DNA of 64,000 bases from Diphasiastrum complanatum (lineage: Eukaryota > Streptophyta > Lycopodiopsida > Lycopodiales > Lycopodiaceae), in contig CM055093.1 of assembly GCA_029204225.1 (NCBI GenBank), positions 20,434,595-20,498,594 of the forward strand. Direction: 5' to 3'. Shown here piece after piece: positions 44,753-57,308 of this stretch. The position numbers and the translations under genes were made by a program. Under the pieces are notes generated by a model. The model was not told the origin of the DNA, did no database searches, and was given only the letters and a program-made list of their open reading frames with translations. Numbering within the stretch: position 1 is the stretch's first letter; each line of letters starts with the position of its first letter.

Positions 44753-46720
44753 TGACTATTTTTCACAACGTGTGAGATTTACTCACAAACTAGGATTGCA
44801 AAATAATAAAGTTAGATTTTGCAATATTTTTTACACTCCCCAAAAACTAGCTTGATAAGGTACTAGATCAATCAAGGAGTTTGTGAAACTTGTTGAGTGG
44901 TTCCTTTGGTATGCATATGAAGTGAAGATCAGTCAAGGGATAGATCATAGTAGAAACCTCACCATATCCATGATAAGATTTCTTTGATATAAATCATTTG
45001 CCAATACCTTTGAAGATCATTCCACCAATTTGTCACTATATCCATGTGCTTCATCCATGCTTGATGATGATCTTTGATCTGAAAGATCCACTTGCATGAA
45101 GATGGTTGCATTATGTGAAAGATTCAACTAGTTTCATCACATTTTGCAATATTTCCATATTTGGCATATTGAGGCCAAAACTTGTTTTAGACTTAGAGGT
45201 TGACTTTTCAAAGTTTATTAGTCTAAATTTCATTTGAATAAACACTTTTTGAAAGTGTGGGAAAGATAGAATGCGAGTTTGAGTAGATTCAATTTGAATA
45301 AGTTGGGTACATTGAATCTAGACCCAGAATTGGTAGGGTTAGCATTTTGGTGGGAAAGCCAAGTGGCCAAATAGGGTTTGGACCTGCTATAAAAGGATGT
45401 AACTCGTGGAGAGAGTCATCTTCTCTCTTCTCTATCTCATTTCATGCTTATACATGGTTCTCTTGGGTTCTACTATCCATTGGTGCAATATCTTGGTGAT
45501 TGCTTGCAATTCTATGTGTAGAATGATCTATATTTGCTATTTTTGGATCCACACGTGTGAAATACAGTAGCTTGCTGGTTTTTTATGGACGGTAACAGTA
45601 CATAATCATTTCATTCAAGTTTGATCAAGTTCTATTAGTGTTTGCATCTCAAATTGTGTGTAGATGCTGATTTTTCTACATTGGTGAAACTGGTAGTGTA
45701 TTTCTCTTTCTAACCAAAGATCATTCAAGTAGATTGGATCTTAAGGATCTGAAATCTTTCACACATTATACATAGAGAATTCTGAGGCTTCCATGCCTCA
45801 TAAAGATCACAAAGAGATAAAGATCAAGATCATAAGATGAGCAAATGAGATGATTATCAAGATTATGCATTCTTGATCACACAAGTATCAATATGGAATT
45901 CCACATCAAGGCCACTATCAAGAAGTTGGCCACCACTTATAAGGTCCTTTGTAAGCTTTGGAACAAAAATAACCTTGTTGAGAGAGAGAACTTTAGAAGG
46001 TGCAAGCTTCAAGGGAATACTCCCTACTCCTTCAATCTTGCACTCACGATAACTTGAAATGTATATGGACTTCTTGACTCCTTCATAAGGCATAATAGAT
46101 GAGAAAGAGTGCTTGGAGCACACATATGAGATGAGGCTCCACTATCAATATACCATGAGTCATCCTTCTTGAAGGGGGAAGAGGAGAAACTTGATGCCAT
46201 AAGAGAGCCTTTTCCATCACTTGCAATATAATGTTCTTTCTCATTAGAGATGTTGGCTTGCTTGAATTGGTTCTTCTTCTTGAAAATTTGTGGGATAATG
46301 GCCTTTCTTGCCATAAAAGAAGCACTTAACATTCTTTTTCTTCAACCTTGAAGTAGAAGCATGAGAGGTGGCCTCCTCCTCTTAGAGTGAGGAGCCTAGA
46401 GGTATTCTTGGCCTTGTAGATAGCTTTGAGTGAATCCCAAGCTTCTTTGGCCGAGTTGCAATCACCAATCTCTCTCCAAATCTCATTAAACACATTCATC
46501 TGGATATAATGTAGAGCCATTCTAGCTCTCTTCTTATATCATTGAACTTCTTGGAGCACTTGAGGCTCCTCCTCAAGTCCAAGAACAATGTCCATCACAT
46601 CTTGGAGTATCAAGATTGACTCCATTCTAACCTTCCAAATAGAATAATTGGAGGCAGATAGCCTTTCACTAGATTCCAATAGGAAGGAACCCATAGAAGC
46701 CATGAAATAGTGAAGACGCC
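44753..46720 (-). mobile_element. Copia deletion derivative (minus), containing a solo LTR
   Basis: Minus-strand order: gag start near 46700 (LESSERLSASNYSIWKVRMES-like), 46520-46326 (MALHYIQMNVFNEIWREIGDC), zinc-knuckle debris, protease at about 46170 (WYIDSGASSHMC) and 46123-45863 (LTKDLISGGQLLDSGLDV). It then jumps straight to the A-family tail (SSYDLDLY near 45820) without integrase or RT. The solo LTR 45114-45763 interrupts the tail, which resumes at 45113-44836. A truncated 3' LTR (44835-44753, TGTAAAAAATATTGC) is cut by the CACTA end. Confidence 0.75.
45114..45763 (+). repeat. Solo LTR with intact target duplication
   Basis: 650 bases with ends TGTGAAAGATTCAA..TTTCACA, flanked by CATTA on both sides (45109-45113 and 45764-45768). 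TATA-like ctataaaagg lies at about 45398. No internal region remains, as after LTR-LTR recombination. The host reading frame can be followed on both sides. Confidence 0.85.
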
Positions 46721-46724
46721 TTGT

Positions 46725-47225
46725 AATGAGACAATAAAATGTTGCTTCTCTCTCACTATAGGATCAAATAAAGGTGTACTACCAACTCCTATGCAAGATC
46801 TTGCAACAAAATGTGAGAAGGATCCCACTAACTCTACCAATCTCTCTCAAACTAGATCAACCTCTCATCTATTGATGGAGTATAGGCAAATTTTGGGTAC
46901 CTTTGGCACGTGTGAAACACTCAAATAATCCACAAATCACTCAAATACAATGCAATTGTAGGAAACATTGTGGCTATGACCTAAAAAAGATGACTATATC
47001 TGAAATGGATGGATTTGGCAAGCCTTTTCTTGAATTTTTGAAACAAATAAACAAGATAAAGACAAAGATAGATGTGCCTAACCACCTCAATTCAATTGGC
47101 TATAACTTTTGGTTGGAAGATCCAATTGATTTGAAACCAATTGCTACACAATCTAGACTCTTCTAGCTTTCCAACAAGCTCATTTAGGGCCCAAAAACAT
47201 GTCTGATACTCATATAGGGCCCGAG
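46725..47225 (-). repeat. Copia leader fragment, right-arm copy
   Basis: Inverse of 40003-40530. Here it runs on without interruption into the minus-strand gag at 46720, so this arm shows the state before the N1-family insertion in the other arm. Confidence 0.8.
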
Positions 47226-49089
47226 AGCGTTCTAAGTAATTGTTTGACCTTTCTAAGTGGCTAAGAAATTGTTTCGAAGTGTTGATTCCCTTTTACTTAA
47301 GGATGCAATTGTTCTTCTTAGTTGTAGTTGCATTTTAAACAATCTAGTAGGTATTATAGAAGTAGTAAAGTTTTTCAGTTCATCTTGTACTTTAGAAAAA
47401 AAAAACCAACCTATGCTTCCCTGAACCTATGACTTCAAGACACTTTACACTAAAATTAATCTAGAAGATTTAAAGTTTCATGTTGATAAGCTAATTCACT
47501 TTTGTACATCTATTGCATTTAAAGTCCATAGCTTTGAGTTCTTAGGTCTCTGGGGGCCTTGGGGATTCAAACCTGTTGACCTTTGGAGCAACTTTGGAGT
47601 GACCTAAGAGCAATCTTTTCACTAATTGATTAGAGTTATAACAATGTTAGGAGCGCATCTTGTATCATCAAGTTTATATGGCCAAATAAAACTAGCAGAT
47701 GGTCTGTACTCTTGTAGGCCACAATGATTCTTTCCATTCTAAAACTCCCCTGATAACTCTTTTTTATATGAGAGTTATTAGGATGAAGAGAATCACATTT
47801 TCCTACATGAGAAATGATTGACCATTTGCTATTTGTATCTGATGGTATAATCTTGATGCTACAAGATGTGCTCATGACATTCTTATAGTCTCACTAGGAA
47901 AAAGCAAAACACATATAAAATGTTTCATGAAGATAGTTTTTCTGAAAGCTTAAGATCCTTAATATTTAAAACATATAATGCTTTGGCACTGTTCTTTCAA
48001 AAATTCCCCTAAATTAATATGTTCATCTCCACATTTTGTTTATCATGAGAAAGAGAGAGAGAGAGTACATTTTTGCACGCTCACCACATGTTGAATTTTT
48101 GAGTCAATGGCTTAGAAATGATATACTTGTTTTCATTTGATCTGTTTTTGAATTTCTATCACTTTCCTTGGTTGCTTGTAGTAATTTTTCACTCCTTCTA
48201 TCCATTATGTCTCGTAACACATCCCCTAGTAAGAGATTGTGCCATAGTCAGCGGTCATGCCATTTTTCTTCCATGAATTACTCAATTACATGGATCAGTT
48301 GTCTTCCTTGCAACAAGAGAGACTCATCGAGAGTCTCTCATCGAGGCTCCCACTGAGGTGGCGTACATGTACGTGTACAGCCACAATATGAAAGCATTAC
48401 TTGAGTTATTGGAGAGACAACGAGTGAGGATAAATTATGATGCTGCTTTTGAAGTATGGCAAGTTTAAAATAATTTTTTTCTACATCAATCTCTTGCAAT
48501 TTTGGTGGTTATATAGTGAGATTCGTACAGACAGGTACAATATCATATGATAGCTAAGTGTTTAATGACAGGTTCTTGTTGACTTTTCATCTTCTATGTG
48601 TAGTTGATGCATGATTTTTACATTGGTAGTGAAGCTAGATGTGATCTCCAAATTAGCTAAAGATCAAAGGGCATAATTAGGTCATTTGGATCTAAATTTT
48701 TTCGCATACTCTCTCTAAGGCCTTCTAAACTAGATTATGTACATATTCAAACAAAGATGGATAATTTGAAAATACCTAAGCTGAATAGATAGATAGATAC
48801 ACAAATATAGAGAAATATAGATACATACAAAATATAAAAAAGTTATTCATATAGTTATACTAAATCCCAAGTTTGGGTGATCTTTTATTAATTAAATATA
48901 TGAGTTTGTACAATTAATTGCAAGCAATTTCATTATTCTTCTACTACATTGATTGTTGCAAGAAGATTGTTGCAGTTTGTTATTAGATCATGTCTTTTTT
49001 GTACATGTATGAAAACCAGTGTGTTAGTCTAAATATTCATTGCATAGGTCTATATTTTTTATGACTCAAAATTAGTAGAAACTAATAAG

Positions 49090-49330
49090 CAATGAGTTAT
49101 TATTAAATTTTTTTATTTATGATGAATTTTAAGTACTCATGTAAAAGATCTTTGTATATTAGGACAAGCTTTGTTCTGCTATAATTTAGGCTTCAATGTT
49201 CTTCCACTTCAATCATAGTTATAACCTCTTTATTGTATATAATGTGCACCTCTTTTTTATTTGTGCGACTTTCCATTTCAAGATCTTGATGTAGTGGAAT
49301 CCAAGTCCCACTTAATTTTTCTCATCTATG
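49090..49330 (-). pseudogene. Cassette-gene fragment, right-arm copy
   Basis: Inverse of 36965-37222, with the same frame (NKEVITMIEVEEHWSL region) and the same junction catctatggtaaatat next to the LTR start. Confidence 0.72.
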
Positions 49331-49338
49331 GTAAATAT

Positions 49339-50090
49339 TGTGAAAAATATGGCAAAATATAACTTTATTATTTTGCAATCCTTATTTGTGAGTAAATCTC
49401 ACACGTGTGGAGCATGTTCCCACATGTGAAAAATAGTCAAATTAGATTTAATCATGTTGAATTTAGGGGTGTCACAAAGTTTTGTAGTCAAGCATCTTGA
49501 TGTAGCTAGTTGATAGCACCAATTTTGGCTTTAGAGGTCAAATAGTCAAGTACACATGTATTATCATCATTAGGCCAAAAGTCAATTATGATGTACCTCG
49601 AGCTAGTTAGGTTGTTTACAAGTGTCAGAGTTAGATTTGATGAGTGATCAAAGTCAATCTGTTGGCAAAGAGTCAAGGGTTCCAATCATAAGTGAAAGAT
49701 TTGTTAGATGGGTCCAATCAAGATCAAGAGATGATGAATCACTCATCCAATACGATTAGAGGGGTGCTAGAAAAGGGGTCCAATAGGAATTGAGCTTGGA
49801 CCACCTCGAGATACTACATATAGATGGACTCTTGTATTGAGTTTTTGAGAGTTAATGGAGATTTGGCAAATTGTGACTATCTTACTTTCTCTCTCTACCC
49901 GAGGCTTGATGGGTACTTTCTCTCTCTACTCGAGAGCAACTGATTTTCATACTTAGTTTTTTTCATGAGTACTTTCCACATGTGTGAAAATACTTTGGTG
50001 ATGAATATATGCATGTAGATTTGTGTTTTTGCCTTAGATTTTGACATTAATCTTGATTATCATTTTGTTGTTGATCTAAAGTAACATTGG
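49339..50090 (+). repeat. Copia LTR, right-arm copy
   Basis: Starts TGTGAAAAATATGGC at 49339. Carries cacacgtgtgg (49401) and 'ctctctacccgagg' (49893), as in the A-family LTRs. The 3' end is not a clean CA followed by a primer site, so it is truncated. Confidence 0.7.
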
Positions 50091-50695
50091 ATCAAGTAAT
50101 TTTGGACTTTTCCATTTTTTTTGGACTATTTTTTGAAAATGCCAGCCAAAGCCTTTTCAAAGAATAACTAAAAGTCAATGTTTTTCTTCGGTTATAGTGC
50201 AAGCTGATATTAATCGTTAAACAAATAGATGTTTCAAAATAACTACGATCATTTTGAAATCGATTAATGACTTCTTTTTGTACAACAACTAATATACAAT
50301 TGAGCTGATATACAATTACCCCAAAACTTTCATGGTGAAAGGTGTTAAAAAAAGTGTAAGTATATACTTTCATGGTGAAAGGTATTAAACAAAACGGACT
50401 TTCATTATCAAATATCTCACTAAATTTTAAGGGCACTCTGAAGATCTTTTAGATTAACATACTTTCTACTGGAAAGGTTAAAATACAAATGCATTTTTAT
50501 GAATGGAAAATTAAGTGTAAAGGGTCGGGAAGGCTTCAAAATCCAGACCTGTTCACCACTCTCCTCTCTTTCTTTCCTTATGTCACTCCTACTCCCCCCA
50601 TATGACACTCCTACTCTCCCCATATGGCACTCCTACTCTGCTACTATCACAAAGGGAGTGCATAGGGAGGACGCAAGGGTAGGGGTGTAGGGAGG

Positions 50696-50809
<114 letters not shown>

Positions 50810-51147
50810 GCGCCGCGTGGCACACACACACCATTGGCAGCCCACCATTGGGAAGCACACTTCACTAGTGAGCTTTTAAATAAAACTTCAAAGTTGGTCA
50901 AAAGAGACTAAGAAGCTTTTTGAAAATGGTATAGGGTTTAGGATAGTGATTTGTTGAGATAACATACAATCAATATAATAAATCCAATTGATACTGCGAA
51001 AATATATAAATTTCACATTGCGATAAGATATGCCTCAACAACTACAGTACTTATTCAGATCACAACCAAACTTTGAATGAGACTGGAACATTGTTGTAGA
51101 ACATACTTTATTAAATTGTGTTAGAAATCCATAAACCATAACATGGA

Positions 51148-51220
51148 TGGACAGACTAGGATTCGAACCCAGGACCTCCCTCATACCGGATGGGATGCTC
51201 TATCACTGAGCTATCTGCCC
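51148..51220 (-). tRNA. tRNA-like sequence in the TRIM LTR (3' LTR)
   Basis: 73 bases, acceptor GGGCAGA/TCTGTCC, B box GGTTCGAATCC. The A box has one change (TAGCTCAGTGA). The anticodon loop is TCCGGTA. Confidence 0.75.
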
Positions 51221-51407
51221 TGTTTGATAGTTCTCTCTAGAGTGTGGATTGATATTCCAACACCCCCCCTCAAGCCACACTTGGTTGGAGTCCTAACTGT
51301 CACATGCACCACAACTTGGGCCACCTAACCATGGCTTTGACACCATTAACTGTTAGATCTAACGTGGCTCTGATACCATGTTAGAAATCCATAAATCATA
51401 ATATGGA

Positions 51408-51480
51408 TGGACAGACTAGGATTCGAACCCAGGACCTCTCTCATACTGGATGAGATGCTCTACCACTGAGCTATCCGCCC
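51408..51480 (-). tRNA. tRNA-like sequence in the TRIM LTR (5' LTR)
   Basis: 73 bases, acceptor GGGCGGA/TCTGTCC, perfect anticodon stem TCTCA/TGAGA with loop TCCAGTA, A box TAGCTCAGTGG and B box GGTTCGAATCC. It is the best-preserved anticodon arm of the four. Confidence 0.78.
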
Positions 51481-53370
51481 TATTTGATAGTTCTCTCTAG
51501 AGTGTGGATTGATATTCCAACAAATTGAACGTGCATTTGTACATTGATGAAGATCGCTTTTGGGATCAAAAGCATCATGATTGATCATGATGGTCATTGT
51601 AATATCTACAAAATATTACAAAAGTATGTATCAAGTACATGATTACAAGTCCTATAATTATAATGGTTATTAACAATTGTAACCAGGACTCTTAGAGTCT
51701 CAAAGTTGTAGCTAATTCCTATTCTGAATCAATATCAGCTACACTTTCTTTGGTTGCTTTGGACAAATGGTCCTTGATGTGTGCTAGATATTAGTTTCTC
51801 CACAAAACACTGTTGCGAGTTGAGTGAGAAAGTTTGTGAGGTTCTCTAAGGTATTTAAGATTTTTTGTGAAAACTCCTAAAAATGCACCCACTTTTAAAA
51901 AATCCCTTTTCTTGTGCATGTCATTTTAAGAACCACCTATTTTTTTATTTTTTTAAAAACTAAAAATTATATATCAATATACTTATTTCTTAAGTTGTGT
52001 AATTCTATGGATTAATAAATCATTTTATGAAGTTCAAGATTTATAAAATTTTAAGGAGCTTTATAAATTGTAACAAAATTTAATTGTTATCTATTAAAAC
52101 CATCTTATTAGACATACTTTGGATTTTTGCAACATTCTTTAATATCATAATCATTTTAATTTATATTAAAATTGAGAGAGAGATAGAAAAAGCTCTCATT
52201 CATGAACCTTGACGAACGTTGTTCGTCAAAATCCATGTTTCAACATATGATTTTTATGTGTATTTGAGTTTGTAACAGTGTGCATGTGGACATATTTATG
52301 AGATTGCTTTGGTTCATAGATCTTGACAAACGAGGTCCATCAAGATCAATAATTGGTGTCATAGCCATGATTAGACAAATGATTTTATCAAGGCCTCCAA
52401 TTGAAAGCCCATTATTCAACTAGTAATAACTTCCATCATCATATGTCATGAACATTGGAAAAAAATATTTCTTCAATGAACAAAACATATATACGATACC
52501 GTTTTGCAAAGAAAATTTTAATATATACAAAATTTATCAAAGACAATTTATTATATGCTACACAACTACATTTTCATAATATGAGTAATTAATGGCTATT
52601 TAATATTAACTTAATTTAGAGACCTTTTTTTTTATATTGAGTTACACAATTAGTAGGCTATACACGACATATACACTCTAGCAATGCCATCTGGGCAACG
52701 TCAAGCGAGGAGCAAGCTCCCAAGATGTCGCTACGTAGTGGCTAGGTTTCGAGTATGGTCAACAACTCCGACCACACAATGGACAAGACTTATTTTAGAC
52801 AATTGCTTTAGCAAATGTAGACATAGTTCTCTTTACCAATTTCTATGATGCATATGCTCCTCTCTAAGCATATTATGATTTCCTACAATTATCAATGAAT
52901 TGTTATTTGATCTATTCAATTGCTTTTTTATGCTGCTTTTAGATTTGTGAGTGGTAATATGATTATTTAGCTATTGAATTGATGTGATAGTGATAGTAGG
53001 AGCCTTTGATTGCTTTGTGTATAAATTGATGGATCGAATGACCGATTGAGTGAGGTCATGCACTACTTTTGATTCCTCTCAAGTATAATTGTTCTATGGT
53101 TTTTGTCTTGCTAGATGGAAGATGATGCATTACGCATTGCTGCTACTGCATTCTGCTACATTCGGAATGGTTTTGAGTTTAGGTTTTAGGCATGTGTTTA
53201 TGATTTTTTCAATGTGGATGTTGATGCCAAGTGGATGACTATTGTGGAGAGGTACAAACATGGGGTTGTAGAACAAAATAAACTAGTAATATATCAATTG
53301 GATAAGTATAGAAGCAAGAACAGAAAGGGCCTTGAAAATCTATGAATAATTTATTTCCATGTTTAGTGAG

Positions 53371-53450
53371 TTTAGGGTTTAGGGTAGCAGTCCAAAAAAG
53401 GTAGCACATTGTTTAGGGTTTAGGGTTCATGGTTTAGAGATTAGGATTAG
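53371..53450. repeat. Interstitial telomere-like repeats (TTTAGGG)
   Basis: gtttagggtttagggttc and gagtttagggtttaggg lie here, inverse to 32524-32615. Confidence 0.75.
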
Positions 53451-53489
53451 AATTTATGATCAAGTCATTTTTACTTTCTCGTCTAATTG

Positions 53490-53850
53490 ATCTGAAACAT
53501 CATCCATATGTAATAATGGATTCTTTTTTCCTTGTGAGCTTATTGCGAGGTCAATAATCCACACACAATCACATAGTACCATTATTATTGATCATTATTA
53601 TTTTTACACTCAATGGACTATGGCCAAGCTGAATATTTCCAAGCTTACTGATTAGATTGCCAAGATATATCTGAAACATCATCCATATGTGGTAATGGAT
53701 TCTTTTTTTCTTGTGAGCTTATTGCGAGGTCAATAATCCACACACAATCACATAGTACCATTATTAATCTTGATCATTATTATTTTTACACTCAATGGAC
53801 TATGGCCAAGTTGAATATTTCCAAGCTTACTGATTAGATTGCCAAGATAT
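53490..53850. repeat. About 180-base tandem duplication in the right arm
   Basis: Two copies of tctgaaacatcatccatatg..gattgccaagatatat. The left arm has one copy (about 32330-32490), so it arose after the inverted duplication. Confidence 0.8.
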
Positions 53851-54310
53851 ATTTGAATTATTGGGACTATTTAAATTGTAGTTTTTAAGAGAGGTGGATT
53901 GGAGGTGAATGGCCATGATAGCATGGTCAACTTTCCATTTGAGGTGGAAGTTTCAAAAGTAATTCCTCAGACCTAAAACAGTCCAATATAAGGAGCAAAC
54001 AACCAATCTATTGCGTAGATTGAAGTTGAGTACATCAATTGTGAGCTAAAGTTGAAAATTCAAAACATGAGCATGCAATTGCTCTACTATATACATATCA
54101 CCGATCTTGAGATTGGGCAATATAAGCTAAGAGATGTATACAATAGACATGTCACCGATCTTGAGGAACTTGTGTTGTACTAGTCCAACATACTTCTTCA
54201 ACAAGATCATATGGAACTTGTCATGGATATTTTATTCTACAAGTACCTCTTCACGAGTGAGATTTTTTTAACTTGAAAAGCATCAAAAAAATGTCATAGC
54301 CAGCTTGGAA

Positions 54311-54610
54311 TCAAAGCTCGCCTAACCTTTTTTTCTTTCTTAGCTGCTTCTTGCCAAGTTTCAAGAGAACACAATCCCCTTCTTGGTAGTTTATCACCCT
54401 CTGACACAAACTTGCATGCTTCTTTTGGTTTTTATTTGTGCTCAAGATATTGCAACCGTAATATGCCATAAGATTATTTGTTATCATGAACGAATTCCAT
54501 AGGAGAAACAAAAATTCTTTAAACATAACCATAGACGGTAATTTGGGTTTACCAAAAAAAGCATTCACAATTTTGTCACAAGAAAATTTTGCAATAGGAA
54601 GGAATTCTTC
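54311..54610 (-). pseudogene. Uncharacterised exon-like remnant, right-arm copy
   Basis: Minus-frame counterpart of 31565-31815: KPKLPSMVMFKEFLFLLWN, then CQRVINYQEGDCVLLKLGKK. Slightly longer open frame than the left copy. Confidence 0.5.
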
Positions 54611-54861
54611 CCATAGAAGTTTATTTTCAATCCCTTGCTTTGATTGGCCAATTCACTTTGTTTGAAGGTGGAAAGAGGAAGCCTATTTCAAAGTCGTGCC
54701 TAAAATATCAAACATAGCTCTTCAGAAGTCATTAGTAAATCTAGCGTCCTGATACAATACACTCAGAAGCCACACATAACTTAAAGATGTTGTCCTAAAT
54801 GTATAAGCATGGGGCATCAAGTCCTCTTTATATTTTGAAAGGAATATGCTTGCTTACTAGG

Positions 54862-55192
54862 ACGATGATGATGCGGCAAATGATTACGATGAACCACCAA
54901 ATGAATAAGTGAGACCAAACGATGTATTTCAACTCATTGTATTATTAATCATATTGCTCACAGATGCAATTACACTTTATTAATTGACTACTTGACATCG
55001 AACAAGAAGTCAATGCATGTGAGTACACAATTTGTGATCATCATTTTTTTGTGATACATAAATTTCTTTATTCCCTTGTGCATATGGCAACCAATATTGA
55101 TAAAAAATGGGATTCAATGTATTGATAGGTAACAAATTCCAAAAGTGAAATCCATTTACATTCTGTGATATACCGTGGTTTATACCGAGGGG
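54862..55192 (+). mobile_element. Second CACTA scrap at the arm boundary
   Basis: gatgatgatgcggcaaatgattacgatgaacc and what follows match 44034-44365 in the same orientation. It starts at the outer end of the right arm and stops at cgaggggcttgg. Confidence 0.85.
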
Positions 55193-55727
<535 letters not shown>

Positions 55728-56612
55728 AGGCATCTACAAATTGGATCCAAGTGAGAGTGCAAACTCTCTTGATGTTTCTTATATTTCCAATATTTCAAAG
55801 GAGGAGGATTACAAAAGATGCACATATCTTCTCTCTTCAAGTATTATGGTGTATGATTATTCCTTAATTCAAAGCATATGTTGAGAAGAAATTCTCATTG
55901 AAGATCAAAGCTTTGAGGAGTATTGGAGCTCTTGAAAGAATAGCACCATATGAAGTTTTATTCAAGATGAAGCCTAAGGTTGATCACCTTAGTGAACTTG
56001 GTAGTGCTTGCTTTGCACATATTCCCTTGGAAACAAGAAGGAAGGATGATCCAAGCTCATGGATCATGATTGGATACTCATCCATCAAAGAGGCCTTTAG
56101 TGTCTTTACACTCTCTATTTCAAATATGATCGTGAATAGAGATGTCATATTGCATGAAGATTCAATCTTGGAAGTGGCCGAGATCAAGGCTTCTCAAGAA
56201 GCATCACAAGTTATCCTTTTTGAAGGTATTCAAGTTATGATGGGGCCAATGTGTGAGGAGGAGTTTCTTCTTCATATGATTTCAAGAAGATCTTCAAGAT
56301 GCATGGCCGAGTCTTTATGGCTCACCTTACATGGCAAAGAGGGGCATCTTTCATGTTGTATCTACTAGAACACATTCAAATATGCTTCTCTTCCTTTGCT
56401 TGAAATGCTATCTTGCTTCATTGAATTTTTTGGATCTCAAAGTTCAAGAAAAGCTATACTAGTTTTGTATGATGCTTATGGTATGGACATGTTTCTTGTC
56501 ATTATTGACTTAGATGTGTTTCCAATACTTTTTGAAAGCAAGATATTGTATTGTCAAAAGTATGCTCTTGGTTCTAGTAAGAACAAGATTGAGCTTGGTA
56601 CTCACTTTTTTG
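55728..56612 (+). pseudogene. Copia copy A2, frame part before N2
   Basis: Starts mid-element at the position equivalent to 18737 in A1 (aggcatctacaaattggatcc). Frame 55898-56368: PYEVLFKMKPKVDHLSELG, AHIPLETRRKDDPSS, MIVNRDVILHEDSILEVAE, RRSSRCMAESLWLTLHGKEG. A stop follows, then 56396-56612. It matches A1 with the N1 insertion absent and shows text A1 has lost. Integrase core and RT are absent. LTR and gag are missing on the left, where the duplicated scraps begin. Confidence 0.85.
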
Positions 56613-57294
56613 TGTAAAAATTACAGCAAATAAGGATCCTAAAACACTTGAAATGATGAGGAAAACAATAGATTATGATTTCATAAGATTAGCACAAGTT
56701 GAACCATCAAAATCCATCAAAAACCTGTGCTTGAACCTCACTAAATGGCCCAAATCCTTGAAGAAGGCTTCACACGTGTGAAAGTACGGCCTCCCACAGT
56801 CTGAGTACTGTACACCAGACCTAAATTCAATCCTATAATCATTAGTAATCACAAGTACTCAAACAATTATGAACATAGAGAGCAATTGCACCATTATGAG
56901 AGAAAAAACATGAAATTGCTTGATTGATTTTGGTGAGATATCATCACCTATATATACATGATCCATCACGGTTTTGGGCAGGTATGAGTAGCCCTAAACC
57001 TATCCCTAATGCTAATTTTGGTGGATCTTTCATCCCTACCAAGTTAGGGTTGGAATCTTGGAGATTCCTCAACAATGCAAAAACTACCAAAAATAGCTCC
57101 TATTTTTTCTCCCTTGTATCTAAGCATAATTTGGACTCATTCCAAAGGTTCTAACACTTAGGTCTACTTGAGAACATCCTTATGAATGGAATCCTATGCT
57201 ATTTGGCACGTGTGACAAGCCACATCATGACCATCTAACTATTTACAAGTCATATGACCAAAACTAGTCAAGCTAGAATTGTGAATTTTTAACA
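56613..57294 (-). repeat. 3' LTR of N2
   Basis: 682 bases. Carries ttcacacgtgtgaaag at about 56769. Next to the PPT on the minus strand. Confidence 0.95.
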
Positions 57295-57308
57295 CTCCTC
57301 CTCACTAT

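Larger units (their letters stand above)
51119..51522 (-). mobile_element. TRIM element with tRNA-like LTRs, right-arm copy
   Basis: Inverse of 34413-34816, also 404 bases. LTRs 51119-51262 and 51379-51522. The exact target duplication AATTG (51114-51118 and 51523-51527) flanks it. Minus-strand primer site TGGTATCAGAGCC and purine tract are both intact. Confidence 0.95.
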
